Positions 10,296 through 18,312 of a stretch of DNA of 64,000 bases are shown in pieces. The position numbers and the translations under genes are program-made. Source of the stretch: Weeksellaceae bacterium. Its GTDB lineage: Bacteria; Bacteroidota; Bacteroidia; Flavobacteriales; Weeksellaceae. The notes beneath the pieces were generated by a model. It saw nothing but the letters and a program-made list of their open reading frames with translations. It did not search any database and was not told the origin of the DNA. The DNA lies in assembly GCA_949788275.1 (NCBI GenBank), contig OX460916.1:868001-932000 (forward strand). The letters are read 5' to 3'. The first letter of the stretch is position 1; each line of letters begins with the position of its first letter.

Positions 10296-11618
10296 ATGAA
10301 GCAAAACGAAAAGCAGATTGTTCTAGCCATCGACGAGAAACCGAAATTTGGCCAATGGATATTATTGAGTATTCAACACCTTTTTGCCATGTTCGGTGCA
10401 ACCGTACTCGTACCAGCGTTAACAGGAATGAACCCTTCCATTGCGCTTATTTCAAGTGGTATTGGAACGCTCGTCTTTATAGCGATTACTAGAGGAAAAG
10501 TGCCTTCATATTTAGGGTCTTCTTTTGCCTTTATCAACCCGATTATTGCCCTTAAAATTCTAGAGGCCGATCCACAAAGTGGTTTACCCATAGGAAGTTT
10601 CCTCGTAGGAAGTTTCTTAGTCGGTGTGGCTTATTCGCTTATTGCGCTTATCATCATGAAAATGGGAACCAATTGGTTAATGCGTTTATTGCCACCCATT
10701 GTCGTCGGGCCGGTTATTATGGTGATTGGCTTGGGACTAGCAGCTACAGCAGTGGGTATGGTGACCAATAATCCATCGGGCGAATACGATTTAACCTATG
10801 TCACCATTGGTTTTGTTACTTTACTCATCACCATTATTACGGCTATATTCAGCAAGGGATTTCTCAGCGTAATTCCGGTATTAGTTGGTATTATCGGCGG
10901 TTATCTTTTTTCAATCGCTATGGGCGTGGTTAATTTACAAACCGTTTATGATGCCAATTGGTTCGTAATTCCCGATTTTACGATTCCATTTGTCGATTAC
11001 ACTCCATCATTATCATGGTACGTTGTTTTGCTTATGGTTCCAGTGGCCATTGTTCCAGTGGCCGAACATATAGGTCATCAGCTGGTTTTAAGCAAAGTCG
11101 TTAACAAAGATTTAATCAAAGACCCAGGACTCGATCGCTCGATGTTAGGCGATGGTGTTGCGACCATGCTAGCCGCTTGTATCGGTGGCCCACCCAATAC
11201 AACTTATGGAGAAAACATAGGTGTTTTAGCCATTACGCGGGCTTTCAGTATTTATATTTTTGTAGGGGCTGCTTGTTTTGCCATTCTATTTGGTTTTTGC
11301 GGAAAAATATCCGCTTTATTAAGCAGTATTCCCGCTCCAGTTATGGGGGGTGTTTCCATCCTTTTATTCGGCATTATTGCGTCAAGTGGATTGCGTATGT
11401 TGGTTGAAAATAACATCGATTTTAAAGTAAAGCGAAATTTAATTATCTCTTCGGTTATTTTAATTATCGGAATTGGTGGAGCCGCAATTCATATTGGCGA
11501 TTTATTCTCTTTAGAAGGCATGGCTTTATCATCGATTATTGGGGTCATTTTAAATATGATTTTACCTGGAAGAGAAGATATTCATTTCAACGAAATGTTT
11601 AAAACCGAAGACGAATAG
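10296..11618 (+). CDS. uraA: Uracil permease (NCS2 family)
   Basis: Nucleobase:cation symporter-2 family transporter, 440 residues, with about 14 hydrophobic segments. The N-terminal signature IQHLFAMFGATVLVPALTG and the next segment KVPSYLGSSFAFINP are those of UraA/PyrP uracil permeases. The second motif VAEHIGHQLVLSKV contains the substrate-contacting Glu, and the GGPPNTTYGENIGVLAIT segment is the UraA-type third motif. It should import uracil with protons across the inner membrane for pyrimidine salvage. It is transcribed on its own: a terminator lies upstream and DUF2461 begins 61 bp downstream. Confidence 0.92.
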   Translation: MKQNEKQIVLAIDEKPKFGQWILLSIQHLFAMFGATVLVPALTGMNPSIALISSGIGTLVFIAITRGKVPSYLGSSFAFINPIIALKILEADPQSGLPIGSFLVGSFLVGVAYSLIALIIMKMGTNWLMRLLPPIVVGPVIMVIGLGLAATAVGMVTNNPSGEYDLTYVTIGFVTLLITIITAIFSKGFLSVIPVLVGIIGGYLFSIAMGVVNLQTVYDANWFVIPDFTIPFVDYTPSLSWYVVLLMVPVAIVPVAEHIGHQLVLSKVVNKDLIKDPGLDRSMLGDGVATMLAACIGGPPNTTYGENIGVLAITRAFSIYIFVGAACFAILFGFCGKISALLSSIPAPVMGGVSILLFGIIASSGLRMLVENNIDFKVKRNLIISSVILIIGIGGAAIHIGDLFSLEGMALSSIIGVILNMILPGREDIHFNEMFKTEDE

Positions 11619-11679
11619 TCTGTTTTCAACTTTCTTTTATAGCAAATAACGCTTATATTTAAGCTCTAACCGACAAGCA

Positions 11680-12339
11680 ATGGATTCAACGATATTTCAA
11701 TTTTTAAATCAATTAAGCAAACACAATCAACGGGAATGGTTTCAAGAAAATAAACCCCAATACGAAAAGGCGCATGCAGAAGCCAAAGTTATTTTCGAAG
11801 CCATTTACAATCAACTCGCTATCATAGACCAGTTGGAGCCGTTAAAAACGTATCGTATATACCGTGATGTGCGTTTCTCTTTAGATAAAACGCCTTACAA
11901 AAATCATTTCTCCGGTTTTACTGCTCGTCAAAAACCATTTCATCGCGGTGGCTTTTATGTTCATTTACAGCCAAATAATTCGTTTATAGGGGGTGGTTTT
12001 TGGGGACCAGACAAAGACGATTTATTGAAAATTAGGAAAGAAATTGCTGTAGACACAACGCTCAATAAAATTCTAGCCGATCAACTACTGGTCGATGCCT
12101 ATGGGCAATTAGAAGGGGAGGAGCTCAAAACAGCCCCACGGGGCTTCGATAAAAATGATCCGCAAGTCGATTTACTTCGTAAAAAACAGTACCTACTGGT
12201 GCATCATTTTACAGACGCAGAGGTTTTATCGGCCGATTTCCCCCAGAAAGTAAAGGAATATTACCAAATACTAATGCCTTTTTATACGTATATGACCGAT
12301 ATTCTCACCACGAATGAAAATGGAGAACTCGTAGTCTAA
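11680..12339 (+). CDS. DUF2461 family protein (TIGR02453)
   Basis: Cytosolic protein of 219 residues. It matches the DUF2461/TIGR02453 family by the N-terminal FLNQLSKHNQREWFQENKPQYE, the RIYRDVRFSLDKTPYKNHF segment and RGGFYVHLQPNNSFIGGGFW. These three motifs, in this order, define the family. Its function is not known. There are no membrane segments and no signal peptide. It sits between uraA and the convergent serB and may share a transcript with uraA. Confidence 0.88.
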   Translation: MDSTIFQFLNQLSKHNQREWFQENKPQYEKAHAEAKVIFEAIYNQLAIIDQLEPLKTYRIYRDVRFSLDKTPYKNHFSGFTARQKPFHRGGFYVHLQPNNSFIGGGFWGPDKDDLLKIRKEIAVDTTLNKILADQLLVDAYGQLEGEELKTAPRGFDKNDPQVDLLRKKQYLLVHHFTDAEVLSADFPQKVKEYYQILMPFYTYMTDILTTNENGELVV

Positions 12340-12354
12340 AAATCAATGTTAAAT

Positions 12355-12467
12355 GGGCGGCCGCTACGCGCCGGGCTATCCACTCCCAATCTTGGCAACA
12401 GGAAAAGATGGTTTTAATAGAGAAATAGAGCAGGTTGCCAAGGATTTCCGCTTCTATCCCTGCCGCA
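12355..12467 (+). repeat. Interspersed structured element, copy 1 (subtype A)
   Basis: Intergenic element with the shared outer helix GCGGC (12357-12361) / GCCGC (12462-12466). The inner arm is CTTGGCAAC (12391-12399) / GTTGCCAAG (12434-12442), and the conserved ends are GGGCTATCC and CTATCCCTGCCGCA. It reads 5'-GGGCG on the plus strand. The other copies near 16.2, 19.9, 27.6, 43.9 and 50.0 kb have the same layout. It closely resembles intergenic repeats I associate with flavobacterial genomes and possibly the flavo-1 RNA motif; that identity is unproven. Confidence 0.7.
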
Positions 12468-12471
12468 ACTT

Positions 12472-12511
12472 GGGCTTTAAAAGTGTTCGAGATCGAACAC
12501 TTTTAAAGCCC
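12472..12511. repeat. Perfect 19-bp inverted repeat
   Basis: A 40-nt palindromic sequence: arms of 19 bp starting GGGCTTTAAAAGTG and a 2-nt GA centre. It lies between element copy 1 and the 3' end of serB. There is no T-run on either side, so it is not a standard terminator, although it could stop or stabilise the serB transcript. Confidence 0.8.
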
Positions 12512-12522
12512 ATCGTTTAGCG

Positions 12523-13752
12523 CTAAGAAATAGACAACATTTCAATATCTTCGGAAGAGTCTTTGTATCCCAAGAAATATAAAACCCCATCGATTCCGAT
12601 GGTTGATAAAGAATGATGGCTATTTTCTTTTACCGTTGGCTTGGCATGAAAGGCAATGCCTAATCCAGCAGTTGTTAGCATGGGTAAATCGTTCGCACCA
12701 TCACCTACAGCGACTGTTTGTTGAATGTCTATATTTTCATTAAGCGCAAGTAGTTTCAGGTAGTCCGCTTTTTTACGACCGTCCACAATTTCGCCCAAAT
12801 AATTCCCCGTCAATTTCCCATCGATAATCTCTAGATTATTGGCATAAACATAATCGAAACCAAAGCGCTCTTTTAAATAATTTCCAAAATAGGTAAAGCC
12901 CCCCGAAAGTATAGCGGTTTTATACCCACTTTTCTTTAAAATAGTCATCAATCTTTGCAATCCTTCTGTTATCGGAAGATGAATAGCAATGTCGTTTAAA
13001 ACAGATTCGTCTAGTCCTCTCAGTAGTTTAACGCGCAATTTAAAACTCTCCGAAAAATCAATCTCACCATTCATGGCCGCTTCGGTTATGGCTTTCACTT
13101 GTTCACCAACTCCCGTTCGTTCGGCCAGTTCATCAATAACCTCTGCCTGTATAAGGGTAGAGTCCATATCAAAACAAACTAAACGTCGCATTCTACGGTA
13201 TTTATTTTCCTCTTGTATAGCAATATCTATGGCGAGTTCAGAAGACAATTCCAAGAGTTTTTTCTGTATCTTTTTTAGTTTAGAGATATTTCCCCTTACG
13301 GCAAATTCAAAACAATTTCGTTGAATAGCTCTATCCAATGGAATTCGCTGGGTAAGGCGAATAATACGTTCAATATTTAGATTAAAATCCAATAAGACAT
13401 TGGAAACACGCGCTATTTGGTCGGGCTTTAATTCTTTTCCAAGAATATGAATAATGTATCTGTTTTTTCCCTGAACACCCACCCAATTCGTGTATTCTTC
13501 TTCCGTTAAGGCCGTAAACCGGATATGAATATCGAGTTCATTGGCTTTAAAAAGCATCTCTTTAAGTATATTGCCCGAGTGTCCATTTTCCGACTGAAAA
13601 ATAATGGCAAGGGATAAGGAATGATGGATATTGGCCTGGCCAATATCTAAAATTTTGGCGTTGTATTTTCCTAAAATATGCGTTAGAGCAGTCGTTATTC
13701 CAGGCTTATCGGGGCCTGTAATATTAATTAAAATTATTTCGGTGTTTTGCAT
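12523..13752 (-). CDS. serB: Phosphoserine phosphatase with N-terminal ACT domains
   Basis: Catalyses the last step of serine synthesis, O-phosphoserine to serine. It has 409 residues. Residues 1-180 hold two ACT-like regulatory modules (ITGPDKPGITTALTHIL; YIIHILGKELKPDQIARVSN), which usually bind serine or control oligomer state. The HAD phosphatase follows, with the nucleophile and acid/base Asp195 and Asp197 in FDMDSTL. The cap segment is EVIDELAERTGVGEQVKAIT, motif II is ILSGGFTYF and motif III/IV is VGDGANDLPML. The layout matches the long SerB form of mycobacteria and Bacteroidota. Gene context gives no serine operon. Confidence 0.95.
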   Translation of the reverse strand: MQNTEIILINITGPDKPGITTALTHILGKYNAKILDIGQANIHHSLSLAIIFQSENGHSGNILKEMLFKANELDIHIRFTALTEEEYTNWVGVQGKNRYIIHILGKELKPDQIARVSNVLLDFNLNIERIIRLTQRIPLDRAIQRNCFEFAVRGNISKLKKIQKKLLELSSELAIDIAIQEENKYRRMRRLVCFDMDSTLIQAEVIDELAERTGVGEQVKAITEAAMNGEIDFSESFKLRVKLLRGLDESVLNDIAIHLPITEGLQRLMTILKKSGYKTAILSGGFTYFGNYLKERFGFDYVYANNLEIIDGKLTGNYLGEIVDGRKKADYLKLLALNENIDIQQTVAVGDGANDLPMLTTAGLGIAFHAKPTVKENSHHSLSTIGIDGVLYFLGYKDSSEDIEMLSIS

Positions 13753-13908
13753 AATCCATCTAAGTTAATAAAAGTTAGAGGAATGCGAGCTGTCTTAATG
13801 AGATAAAAATCTTAAATATTATTTTAAATAAAGCGAATGCATTGGTCAGCCACCCTAGAGGATTAATCAATTGCACCGAGTGACTATTAAACAGGTCGTT
13901 TAACGAGC

Positions 13909-13940
13909 AAAAAAAAACGCATCAGAAACCTGATGCGTTT
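13909..13940 (-). terminator. Rho-independent terminator of fabV
   Basis: AAACGCATCAG (13915-13925) pairs perfectly with CTGATGCGTTT (13930-13940). On the minus strand the stem is followed by a T-run (A9 at 13909-13917). It lies about 20 bp after the fabV stop codon. Confidence 0.9.
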
Positions 13941-13961
13941 AACTATATATTTTTATTCTTC

Positions 13962-15158
13962 TTAAGCTTGTAGTCCAGGAATTTGAACCATTTCATCGGC
14001 CTCGGCAGCATAGTCAACCCCAGGGATTTCAAAACCAAATAAGTTAAAGAAATCGGTGCGGTAACCTTCTAAATCACCTACCTCTTTTAAGGATTCTGTG
14101 GTGACATTTTTCCATAATTCAGCAACGACTTCTTGTACGTCTTCACGTAATTCCCAATCGTCTATACGAATTCTTCCTTTTTCGTCAACAGGCACTTCAC
14201 CGTTCTCTGTGAATAAATGCTCGTTGTATAAACGGTAAATTTGCTCGATACACCCTTCATGAATTCCTTTCTCTTTCATGGTTTTGTATAATAATGAAAT
14301 ATACAAAGGAATAACAGGAATCGCCGAACTTGCTTGTGTAACCAACCCTTTGTTTACAGAAACATAGGCTTTACCATGTAAGTCTTTTAACTTCTCGTCG
14401 ATTAAAGCAACGGTCGATTCTAAATGACTCTTGGCCTGACCAATCGTTCCGTTGCTGTAAACCGCTTCGGTTACTTTAGGGCCAATGTACGAATAAGCAA
14501 CTGTTTTTGCGTTTTCAGCAAGCACACCAGCTTCTTTCATAGCGTCAATCCATAATTCCCAATCTTCACCACCCATTACTTTCACGGTATTCGAAATATC
14601 GTCACCGCTGGCTGGCTCAATAGAAATCATTTTTACTTCACCCGTATGGAAATCGACCGTTTTATCTTCAAAAACTTGTCCGATCGGTTTTAAGGTCGAT
14701 TGAAAAGTTTCCCCTGTTTTAGGGTCTGTTCTACGAGGAGAAGCCAAACTATAAATAATTAAATCAACTTGACCTAAGTCTTCTTTGATCAATGCAATGG
14801 TTTGATCTTTAATAGCATCTGAAAACGCATCACCATTTATGCTTTTCGCATACAAACCTGCTTCATGAGCAGCTGTTTCAAAGGCAGCCGTATTGTACCA
14901 TCCCGGAGAAGCGGTCTTCTTAGGTGCAGGTGGTTTTTCAAAATAAACCCCTATGGTAGAAGCATCAAATCCGAATGCGGCACTGATGCGAGATGCCAAG
15001 CCAAAACCAGTTGAGGCACCAATCACTAATACGCGTTTTGGGCCTTCTAATTTTCCTTGTCCTTTTACATAATCAATTTGTTGTTTAACATGGGCAGCAC
15101 AACCGTCTGGATGAGCCGTTAAACAGATAAATCCTCTTGTTCTTGGTTCTATTATCAT
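13962..15158 (-). CDS. fabV: Trans-2-enoyl-ACP/CoA reductase FabV
   Basis: NADH-dependent enoyl-ACP (or trans-2-enoyl-CoA) reductase, 398 residues, the typical FabV length. It performs the last reduction of each fatty-acid elongation round and is the triclosan-tolerant type. The cofactor site is VLVIGASTGFGLASR (residues 44-57). The FabV-specific active site Y-x8-K is Y234 and K243 in EAVYSNGTIGQAK, and the family signature IYSLASPRRTDP is present. It is a single-gene unit: a terminator lies right after it and an 84-nt structured leader lies 26 nt before its start codon (15184-15267). That leader suggests control at the RNA level. Confidence 0.95.
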   Translation of the reverse strand: MIIEPRTRGFICLTAHPDGCAAHVKQQIDYVKGQGKLEGPKRVLVIGASTGFGLASRISAAFGFDASTIGVYFEKPPAPKKTASPGWYNTAAFETAAHEAGLYAKSINGDAFSDAIKDQTIALIKEDLGQVDLIIYSLASPRRTDPKTGETFQSTLKPIGQVFEDKTVDFHTGEVKMISIEPASGDDISNTVKVMGGEDWELWIDAMKEAGVLAENAKTVAYSYIGPKVTEAVYSNGTIGQAKSHLESTVALIDEKLKDLHGKAYVSVNKGLVTQASSAIPVIPLYISLLYKTMKEKGIHEGCIEQIYRLYNEHLFTENGEVPVDEKGRIRIDDWELREDVQEVVAELWKNVTTESLKEVGDLEGYRTDFFNLFGFEIPGVDYAAEADEMVQIPGLQA

Positions 15159-15183
15159 GATCTAAATTAAAGTAATATTAACG

Positions 15184-15267
15184 CCATCTGCACCTAATGA
15201 TTTGTGCCTAAATACAGTGAGCCTTTGTAAAGCTTTCCCGTTGGTATACACCCGTAAGTGCAGATGG
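15184..15267 (-). promoter_or_regulatory. Structured 5' leader of fabV, candidate cis-regulatory RNA
   Basis: The outer arms CCATCTGCAC (15258-15267, minus sense) and GTGCAGATGG (15184-15193) form a perfect 10-bp helix. Inside, GTGTATAC (15244-15251) can pair with GTAT and CAC of the segment at 15204-15215, and AGCTTT/AAGGCT form a 6-bp hairpin with an ACA loop (15220-15234). The result is one long arm with unpaired internal loops, as in an aptamer. It lies 26 nt before the fabV start. I cannot assign it to a known riboswitch class. Confidence 0.5.
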
Positions 15268-15640
15268 AATTGTAAAGATAACATTTTATTAGAAATAGTA
15301 ATTAGTCCACCTTAATTAGTGTTTTGAAAGAAGTGTTTTTTAGTTTTCAAGGTATTCTGTCCAAGGAGTAGGGTTTTAAATGTATGATTTTAATCAGATT
15401 TTAAGATTTAACGAAGAATGTATAGTGAATGATAAATAAGCTATGTTTTATTAAATTCAGAATATGTTTAATCGCTTTGTGAACGCGGTACAGCAAAGAA
15501 TATAAGCGCCTATTAAATAAGACAAAATCATCCGATATTGATTTAAAAATTTGGTATAAAACAGGTTAGTTATTTGGTGGCGTGTTGTTTTTATGGTTGT
15601 GTACTATTGTTATTTTTATACCTTTGGGCAAACTATTACT
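15268..15640. other. AT-rich intergenic region
   Basis: About 370 bp between the fabV leader and the lipoprotein gene, which are divergent. It should contain both promoters. No ORF with codon-like composition, RNA gene or strong hairpin was seen. An in-frame ATG at 15593 exists upstream of the lipoprotein start but precedes a non-signal-peptide sequence and is not used here. Confidence 0.5.
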
Positions 15641-16051
15641 ATGAAAAAAATATTATTATCATTAGCTGTTGTAAGTTTTATTGCATTTACAGCATGTAAC
15701 AAAGAAGAAGCAAAAGCAACAGACAATCAAGAAACGGTTGATTCAACGGCGAATGCTACTGAAGGAGCTGAAGCGACAACAGAAGAAGGAGTTGCTGCAG
15801 AAGGAACACCAAAATTCAGTGATCCTGAAGTTCAGAAATATGTAGACGATTATGCTACATTTATCAAAGAATATACGGCTGCTGCAAAGTCAGGCGATGC
15901 TGCAAAATTAACAACTATGGCTGGTAACTTACAAGAGTGGAACGAAAAATCGGCTACTATTGGTGAGAAATTAGCCGCTAATCCAGAAGACGCTCAAAAA
16001 TTTAACGAGTTTATTCAGAAATTAGCGATGGAGATGCAATCGGCCATGTAA
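15641..16051 (+). CDS. Small Ala/Glu-rich lipoprotein of unknown function
   Basis: Predicted lipoprotein of 136 residues. The start MKKILLSLAVVSF gives a lipoprotein signal peptide with lipobox FTAC (cleavage before Cys19); an upstream in-frame ATG at 15593 would bury it. After the Cys comes an acidic, low-complexity linker (residues 20-60, rich in Glu, Ala and Thr). A helical domain of about 75 residues follows, beginning DPEVQKYVDDYATFIKEY. I know no named family for it. The acidic stretch directly after the lipid Cys is of the kind that directs lipoproteins to the cell surface in Bacteroidota, but this is only suggestive. Confidence 0.75.
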   Translation: MKKILLSLAVVSFIAFTACNKEEAKATDNQETVDSTANATEGAEATTEEGVAAEGTPKFSDPEVQKYVDDYATFIKEYTAAAKSGDAAKLTTMAGNLQEWNEKSATIGEKLAANPEDAQKFNEFIQKLAMEMQSAM

Positions 16052-16102
16052 AATATCGTTTAATTTGTTTTATTCCTCAAAACATTCTTAAATAAAATCA
16101 TT

Positions 16103-16137
16103 ACCCGTAGAGTTGTTACTTTACGGGTTTTTTGTTT
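16103..16137 (+). terminator. Rho-independent terminator of the lipoprotein gene
   Basis: ACCCGTAGAG pairs with CTTTACGGGT (one G-T wobble), followed by a T-rich tail from 16128. It is 52 bp after the lipoprotein stop codon. Confidence 0.8.
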
Positions 16138-16183
16138 TCTAAAGTTGAATATTTATTGCTTCATTTCAAACTTTTTCCCTTAT

Positions 16184-16297
16184 TGCGCTAGGGATGGAGC
16201 GCGTGTTTGAGCCTTTGGAACGCATGTGGAAAAGGCGAGTAGCGACAGCCCGAAGGTTATTTGTAGCGCTACTGCGTTATAAATAACCTTAGCGCCC
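16184..16297 (-). repeat. Interspersed structured element, copy 2 (subtype B, diverged)
   Basis: Minus-sense element with outer helix GCGCT/AGCGC (plus positions 16185-16189 and 16291-16295). The second helix has arms of 10 bp (16253-16262 with 16281-16290; AAGGTTATTT/AAATAACCTT), and its loop holds the palindrome GTAGCGCTAC. The third helix is GCCTTT/AAAGGC (16211-16216 with 16231-16236). The conserved 3' segment GCTCAAACA and the end ATCCCTAGCGCA are recognisable. Pairing is kept although the outer-helix bases differ from every other copy. Confidence 0.65.
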
Positions 16298-16494
16298 ATT
16301 TTAAAAAGGTAGGGCAAGACACTTTTTATAAAAATATAATAGAGACACGGGGTTATTAGAACCATAATAAAAAACGTGCTTACGTTGAATGAACGAGGTC
16401 CTGAACCTATTCATTTCAAATTGGTTTGATGAAATATACTTTACAACAAAGTATATTTAAACTAAATTAATGAATCAAATGGTTCTTTTTTAGC

Positions 16495-16502
16495 TACATT
16501 TG
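16495..16502 (+). promoter_or_regulatory. Candidate -7 box for the csgG-like operon
   Basis: TACATTTG, an exact TAnnTTTG match, 70 bp before the start codon at 16573. No clear -33 TTTG at the usual distance. Confidence 0.4.
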
Positions 16503-16572
16503 CCGCCTATTTACTAAAGCTATGTTGGTAAATAGGTATACTTCTAATATTAAACCAAAAGTATTTCATTCT

Positions 16573-17448
16573 ATGAAAAGATTTTTATTAACATCGCTGC
16601 TTTCAACCTTCGCAGTATGTGCCTATGGACAAACGAAAACAATTGTAGGTATAATGCCTTTTAGTGGAGGTAAAACCAACAGTTATACCAATGCAAAAAA
16701 CACCTATGTTATCGCTATACAAGATGCTGTTTCCGATGCTTTTTTATCGACCAAACGATTTACGTTAGTCGAAAGAGAGAAAATGGACTTGATTCAGTCA
16801 GAGAAAAAGCAACAACAATCGGAAGATTTTATAGACGGAAATGTTGTGGAGCAATCACGATCGATGGGAGCGAGCTATATTGTCACTGGAAATGTGCTAG
16901 AGGCTGAAATGGTTGAAAAAGAAAGTAGTGCTTCTGGACTTACAGGTATGGCTACGCTAGGTGTATTAGGAAATATTAAAGATCGTAAAGCTTCGGTTAA
17001 CTTTAGCTTAAAGGTTATTAGTGTAGAAACAGGAGAAATTGTTGCTTCTGAAAAATTTAGTGCCCAGTCAAAAGGAAAAACTGGATTTGATAAAGCGCTG
17101 GAAAGCATTAATCCTGAAATTCAAAAGTTTATTAAAGATAACTTTAAGGTGAGTTTAAATGTATTAAGTGTTGAAGCTAAAAATGCCAACAATGAGGCTA
17201 CTAAGTTGTTAATTACGGGTGGTTCTGCCATGGGATTAACCACAGGAACAAGCTTTAAAATTTATGAAGAAGCTTTTTACAGTATCGATGGTAAACGTGT
17301 TGCTCGTAAAAAAGAAGTTGGTAAAATGGTGATTGAACGTGTTGAAGATGAAAGTTTCTCAATTGGTAATGTGACCATGGGCGGTAAGGATATTGCCACG
17401 AAAATGGAAGCAGGTACTAAACTTAAATGCGAATTAATAATTGACTAA
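16573..17448 (+). CDS. CsgG/HfaB-like outer-membrane secretion-channel family protein
   Basis: 291 residues from MKRFLLTSLL. This start gives a normal signal peptide ending AYGQ, whereas the upstream ATG at 16522 would add 17 residues in front of it. The mature N-terminus KTIVGIMPFSGG and later FTLVEREKMDLIQSEKKQQ and GASYIVTGNVLEAEM follow the CsgG/HfaB/FlgO-type fold, in which a subunit with a Rossmann-like core senses or builds a periplasmic ring. There is no Cys after the signal peptide, so unlike E. coli CsgG it is not lipidated. It is the first gene of a three-gene operon; no curlin genes are nearby, so a curli role is unlikely. Its role is unknown. Confidence 0.7.
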   Translation: MKRFLLTSLLSTFAVCAYGQTKTIVGIMPFSGGKTNSYTNAKNTYVIAIQDAVSDAFLSTKRFTLVEREKMDLIQSEKKQQQSEDFIDGNVVEQSRSMGASYIVTGNVLEAEMVEKESSASGLTGMATLGVLGNIKDRKASVNFSLKVISVETGEIVASEKFSAQSKGKTGFDKALESINPEIQKFIKDNFKVSLNVLSVEAKNANNEATKLLITGGSAMGLTTGTSFKIYEEAFYSIDGKRVARKKEVGKMVIERVEDESFSIGNVTMGGKDIATKMEAGTKLKCELIID

Positions 17449-18311
17449 TGACAAATAAAATTATAGGTTTAATTCTGGTGTTTTTTGTGAGTTTAAATGT
17501 TTTTGCTCAAAATCAAAATTTACCCAAGATTATGGTGATTCCCTTTACCAAAGATGGTGAAGATCTACGAACGGTACTCGATGAAAATATATTGAGTAGA
17601 ATAGCCATTACCAAGATAAAAGAAGGATTTGATACCCGTGGCTATACCACGGTCGATTTTGTTGGCCGATTAAAGGCAGCAAAAGATAATCAGGTTTTTA
17701 ATTTAAATAATCAGACCGATTTAAAAGCCAAGATTCTTGAGCTTTCGGGTAGTGATATTTATGTGGTTGCGGAAGTGAGTAGCAACAGTGATCAAAGCGG
17801 TTCTTCTGCTACGGTCATTATATCTTCTTATGAAACGGCAACAGGTAATTCTTTATCGAATAAAGTGTCGAATTCGGGTAAATTCCAAACCAACGATATC
17901 GATAAGCTGGTTTCGAGAGCTGTGGAGAAATCGATGGAAGATTTTGTATTTACAGTCAACGAAAAGTTTAGCGATATGCTTCGAAATGGGCGTTCGGTTT
18001 TTGTAGACTTTAGTTTTTCCGAAGATTCTGAATACACCATGACTTCTGAAATAGGGAAAGATGCTGAAGCATTTTCTGATGTTTTAGAGGAATGGATTGC
18101 CAATAATTCGCTGAATAATAACTATCATATTCAGGGAGTAACCGATTTAAAAATGATTTTTGATGAGGTGAAGATTCCGCTTAAAGATAAAAATGCGATG
18201 AACTATACATCGACTAAATTTGCCTTAGAATTATTTAGATTCCTTAAGACACTTAATTTAGAAGTGAACAGAGAGGTGAAAGGTTCTACCATTTATATGA
18301 CGATTAATTGA
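17448..18311 (+). CDS. DUF6175-like exported protein
   Basis: 287 residues, signal peptide residues 1-20 (LNVFAQ). The start codon overlaps the stop of the CsgG-like gene (TAATG arrangement), so the two are translationally coupled. Motifs LPKIMVIPFTKDGEDLRTVLDEN and ITKIKEGFDTRGYTTVDFVGRLKAA are those I associate with the Bacteroidota family DUF6175. The fold resembles the N-terminal domain of CsgG-like proteins (IMVIPF, then SGSDIYVVAEVSS), so a physical partnership with the preceding protein is plausible. No enzyme motif is visible. The family label comes from recall and was not searched. Confidence 0.7.
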   Translation: MTNKIIGLILVFFVSLNVFAQNQNLPKIMVIPFTKDGEDLRTVLDENILSRIAITKIKEGFDTRGYTTVDFVGRLKAAKDNQVFNLNNQTDLKAKILELSGSDIYVVAEVSSNSDQSGSSATVIISSYETATGNSLSNKVSNSGKFQTNDIDKLVSRAVEKSMEDFVFTVNEKFSDMLRNGRSVFVDFSFSEDSEYTMTSEIGKDAEAFSDVLEEWIANNSLNNNYHIQGVTDLKMIFDEVKIPLKDKNAMNYTSTKFALELFRFLKTLNLEVNREVKGSTIYMTIN

Positions 18312-18312
18312 T

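Noticed and set aside
15593-15640. Upstream ATG as lipoprotein start
   Set aside because: It would put 16 residues before a clear lipoprotein signal peptide.
16180-16365. 61-residue minus-strand ORF over element copy 2
   Set aside because: It lies within a structured repeat, has no conserved family features and no supported start.
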